Part shown: positions 62,301 through 64,000 of the stretch, piece by piece
How the letters are laid out: every line of letters starts with the position of its first letter
Numbering within the stretch: the stretch's first letter is position 1
Source of the DNA: Aeromonas aquatica
Lineage (GTDB): Bacteria > Pseudomonadota > Gammaproteobacteria > Enterobacterales > Aeromonadaceae
Direction: 5' to 3'
Assembly (NCBI RefSeq): GCF_000764655.1
Contig: NZ_JRGL01000092.1
Coordinates: 1-64,000 of the forward strand
DNA length: 64,000 bases
Made by a program: the position numbers and the translations under genes
Notes under the pieces: model-generated
The model's database searches: none
What the model was told of the DNA's origin: nothing
The model's input: the letters and a program-made list of their open reading frames with translations, nothing else

Positions 62301-62958
62301 GTATCTGAATGACCAGATCCGCCAGACCAAGGTGAAGGCGGCCGAGATTGGTGATGGCTTCAACACCGCGGCGGACAAGTCGAAGAGTGCGACCGACACC
62401 ATGAGGGAGAACCTCAAAGGGGTGCAGGAAGAGGCCAAGAAAACCAAGTCCGATGTTGAAGATGCTATCAGCAGCAGTGGATCCAGCAATACCGGCGCCG
62501 GCCCCACGAATACGCGTTCGGTGGCCGCGGGCTCCTTCTTCTACAAAACAGTGGATATCAATAACCTGCGTGGCAACGCCGATGCGTTGGCCAACACCCT
62601 CGCCGGGGTGGAGGAGGAGCTGGCCCGCTACAGCCAGAAGGTCAAAGACATTCCCGCCTACAGCGAGTGGAGCAAGTTCTACGGCGAGAAGTTCCAGAAG
62701 GAAATGGAGGCCATGCGTGCTCAGCTCCAGAAGGAGTTGAATAAGGCGCAGCAGAAGGAAGCAGAGAAAACGACGCCTCAGCCAACTGCAGGGCCCACAC
62801 AGCCCCAGCAACAGCAAAGTGTGCCGACGCCATCAGGCAGCAATAAAACGGTCACCATTTACCTCAAATCCGCCACCGACAGCGCAGAAGTCCAGTCCGA
62901 TGAGGAAAACCTGGAGGCCTTACTGCGCCTGTTGAAACAGCAAGGACTCAGAAGCTGA
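59392..62958 (+). CDS. Tail tape measure protein
   Basis: A 1188-aa protein. Residues 1-290 are coiled coil with heavy Gln/Glu/Ala/Arg content. A TMP-type conserved block follows (about 310-480; EIERLGVSLKSVEGSAAGGE, FQLNEITTAFIKAKNFGLDP). Hydrophobic stretches (AALTLGNGAVAAGLSVLVYE) precede another long helical region and a Q/P-rich end. It sets tail length and assists DNA ejection. The next gene starts on its last base. Without G/GT chaperones its assembly is not explained. Confidence 0.93.
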   Translation: MASNDTDIQLRIRAAVEGLAEVSKLITEVGALGGETESSSEQVGSLGDELQRLGEQNATLSQFANLKRSTADLGEGLEAARTRATGMGKALADAKQQLTASNAAYGASRQETERLASAHAEAKAKVDLLRQANSEANSVTKEQRQALKDVRDQVRLLGDQYKESASHTNELKRGLDSTEKALRQQAREFNAARREVQSLDGQYQRQNTTLNGLRRALSEAGVDTRKLASEQRRVETASQQAGAQVAYLKSQLAGQAGQLRSTAAGMEAYSKKAKQAEQNTEQLHEAVQSGEQGWAALAGKITGVAAAYLSFDQLVARTTGMVRTADEIERLGVSLKSVEGSAAGGEKALAWLREFNEKTPFQLNEITTAFIKAKNFGLDPYNGVLQATANYTAKTAGTYQDLEGIITALGQAYVKGKLQAEEMNQLNERSVAAAKLLAKAMGKTTDEIIAMATAGKLGRNEIELLIKAMGEDAAGASEEMAQTFGGIWSNFLEQLNQVELAVADAGIFAFIKSELAEVTAQIKAAAADGSLADWAQGVSDGMKSGAIAIRGITETLVEMRDGIGLVVKVWGTMKVIQWSSQLLGFGQAMKTGVVQPTAEAGKELDKTSKKAVKLNGVLAALTLGNGAVAAGLSVLVYEGGKGLAKLAEDAGVWAARMGEAGEVEQRVAEQSRAFFAQLQRQGMTTMAQFEEFKNVQILTAQEVVNLSATERAAYEQRLQGHREYLTGQLQVQKALEASGLKAEAMQYQADAALASMRQGFLDLAAGADLAGQAIDAKTRPAVLKLVADFDMLKAKGKETTTGINEMFKGLQMGDPTSLQNITLALDTLREQGKVTQTEIDAGLRKSLQDMSLQDLEVLKVQSMAAFDTMKNGAISTAQITESVLSEKLRRLGVDYQALHTGIDAVGRQTIDTFRAVATDVNATSQDIAAAMKAAVNKADTAQELEELRRIWLSLGQAGKISAQEQGRGLGYLNDQIRQTKVKAAEIGDGFNTAADKSKSATDTMRENLKGVQEEAKKTKSDVEDAISSSGSSNTGAGPTNTRSVAAGSFFYKTVDINNLRGNADALANTLAGVEEELARYSQKVKDIPAYSEWSKFYGEKFQKEMEAMRAQLQKELNKAQQKEAEKTTPQPTAGPTQPQQQQSVPTPSGSNKTVTIYLKSATDSAEVQSDEENLEALLRLLKQQGLRS

Positions 62959-63341
62959 TGATCACATTAGCCGGAATCGAATTGCCAGATGACCTGGATT
63001 GGGAAGATGAGTTCGGGTGGGAACCTGTCGGGCAGGTCATCACCCCAACGTTATCCGGAGCCATTCTCGTCGAAGAGTCCGTCCAATCTGAGGGACGCCC
63101 TATCACTCTTCGCTCAGATGGTGAGGCATGGGTGAGACGTTCAACCGTCTTGGATCTGCAGGCGCTGGCCGCAGGGCCATCTACTCGAATGCCGCTCCAC
63201 CTTAACGGTCGCACCTTCACGGTGCTCTGGCGTCGTGAAAGCGGTGGGGGATTCGAGGCAAAGCAACTCTATCGGATCGCCGACCCGGATGGCCAAACCC
63301 CCTATGAAATCACGCTTCGCCTTCTCGAGGTAACCCCATGA
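62958..63341 (+). CDS. Tail-tip region protein, 127 aa
   Basis: Not named precisely. MITLAGIELPDDLDWEDEFG, then TLSGAILVEESVQSEGRPIT and a beta-rich rest (LHLNGRTFTVLWRRESGGGF) with YEITLRLLEV at the end. It is similar in size and position to small tail proteins placed after the tape measure in Mu-like and siphovirus tails. It is coupled to the tape measure stop and overlaps the next gene by 4 bp. Confidence 0.7.
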   Translation: MITLAGIELPDDLDWEDEFGWEPVGQVITPTLSGAILVEESVQSEGRPITLRSDGEAWVRRSTVLDLQALAAGPSTRMPLHLNGRTFTVLWRRESGGGFEAKQLYRIADPDGQTPYEITLRLLEVTP

Positions 63342-64000
63342 CAACTGGAATTTTAGCCAGCGACATTCGGCTGATGGCCAGCCAGCGGCTGACTGACACA
63401 CCCGATGGTGGTGGCCGGGTTACCGGTCACGAGATCGTGAGCGGGGAGCATAACAGCGTCTTTCCCGACATTTCCGATCTGGATCGCGCCTATGGCGTGG
63501 TCAACCTGCGCAAGGTGTTTCTGGCGGTGCAGACCGACGACACGGCCACCTACTATGGCGCCAATGCCACCGTGCTGTTGCCGCCGGCCGATCCCAACGT
63601 CGGCCTGTGCCTGATGAGCAGCAAGGATCATCACGACACTCGCACCGAGGCCCGCGACTTGCTGGAGCGCTATCTGGCACGGGGGCCTAAGTGGCGCGGC
63701 TTCCTCTACGACACCCAGTTGCAGGGTCAGCGGGCGATCCGCTTCTTCCAGCGGGTCGAGGTGCGTCTGCCGGAGATCGGCGAGACCCTGGTGCTGGTCG
63801 GCAACGAGGGCAAGGCGGGGGAGTTCGAGCAGTACGTCAGGGTGCTGGACGTAGGCCAGCAGTTGGCCAAGTTCCAGATCCCAGGGGTGCCGGAGTTCAC
63901 CCGCAACGTGGTGACCTGCACCCTGGCCGATCCCCTGCGCTACACCTTCGAGGGGGAGCAGCCCACCCCCTATGACGTGGTGACCAACCCCAAGACAGCC
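63338..64000 (+). CDS. Tail protein, truncated by the window edge
   Basis: 221 codons are visible and the frame stays open to base 64000. It begins MTTGILASDIRLMASQRLTD and continues with GHEIVSGEHNSVFPDISDLD, VVNLRKVFLAVQTDDTATYY and RFFQRVEVRLPEIGETLVLV. It resembles long tail-structural proteins found after the tape measure region in some Pseudomonas and Aeromonas phages. Identity and full length cannot be judged. The start overlaps the preceding gene by 4 bp. Confidence 0.65.
   Translation, partial: MTTGILASDIRLMASQRLTDTPDGGGRVTGHEIVSGEHNSVFPDISDLDRAYGVVNLRKVFLAVQTDDTATYYGANATVLLPPADPNVGLCLMSSKDHHDTRTEARDLLERYLARGPKWRGFLYDTQLQGQRAIRFFQRVEVRLPEIGETLVLVGNEGKAGEFEQYVRVLDVGQQLAKFQIPGVPEFTRNVVTCTLADPLRYTFEGEQPTPYDVVTNPKTA

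Overview
The window is about 60% GC and reads as a gammaproteobacterial chromosome, most likely Aeromonas. The basis is the lptD-surA-pdxA-rsmA-apaG-apaH order, the amgK-murU-djlA cluster beside lptD, and a phosphoethanolamine transferase that closely resembles the MCR-3/Aeromonas EptA group. Species cannot be fixed from the sequence alone.

Bases 1-22253 are ordinary host chromosome: the end of hflC, a YjeT-like membrane protein, ispB divergent from rplU-rpmA-cgtA, an HD-GYP c-di-GMP phosphodiesterase, a luciferase-like flavin oxidoreductase, a small HTH-2TM regulator, the leftward LPS/ribosome/vitamin B6 operon (lptD to apaH), rightward amgK-murU-djlA, an NCS2 purine permease with a PurR-like operator, an unrecognised 111-aa gene, and ettA. 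Intrinsic terminators separate most of these units.

From about 22254 to the right edge lies a lambdoid siphovirus prophage, not complete in the window. Its integrase ends 28 bp upstream of the ettA start codon, so attL lies there. The left arm is one leftward operon: a small gene, an adenine methyltransferase with a long extension, a C5 cytosine methyltransferase, several small genes, ssb, xis and int. It starts at a clear leftward promoter (30293-30320) flanked by two copies of a TAAC-N5-GTTA operator. About 830 nt of strongly folded, apparently non-coding leader precede its first gene. The same operator recurs in the cI/cro intergenic region and at the end of cro. The right arm runs cro, cII, replication genes, small membrane genes, a DUF4406 gene, a LexA-boxed antirepressor, a DUF2188 moron, DUF968, DUF1064 and antiterminator Q.

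Between Q (ends 39527) and the late promoter/terminator pair (47936-48013) sits an 8.4-kb, mostly lower-GC cargo block. It carries a PAP2 phosphatase, a retropepsin-like protease, an EptA/MCR-like lipid A phosphoethanolamine transferase, a YfiM-like periplasmic protein, a DUF347 membrane protein and LexA-controlled umuDC. Three PmrA-box sequences (YTTAAK-N5-YTTAAK) stand in front of three of its transcription units. I read this as a phage-borne envelope-modification module wired to the host PmrAB system, and it is the main finding.

The late region is canonical: holin, SAR endolysin, Rz with nested Rz1, HNH, terminase small and large, portal, protease, HK97-type capsid, connectors, tail terminator, tail tube, tape measure and the first tail-tip genes. 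The expected G/GT tail-chaperone genes are absent. An inverted HNH gene with its own terminator, plus a broken reading-frame remnant, occupies their place.
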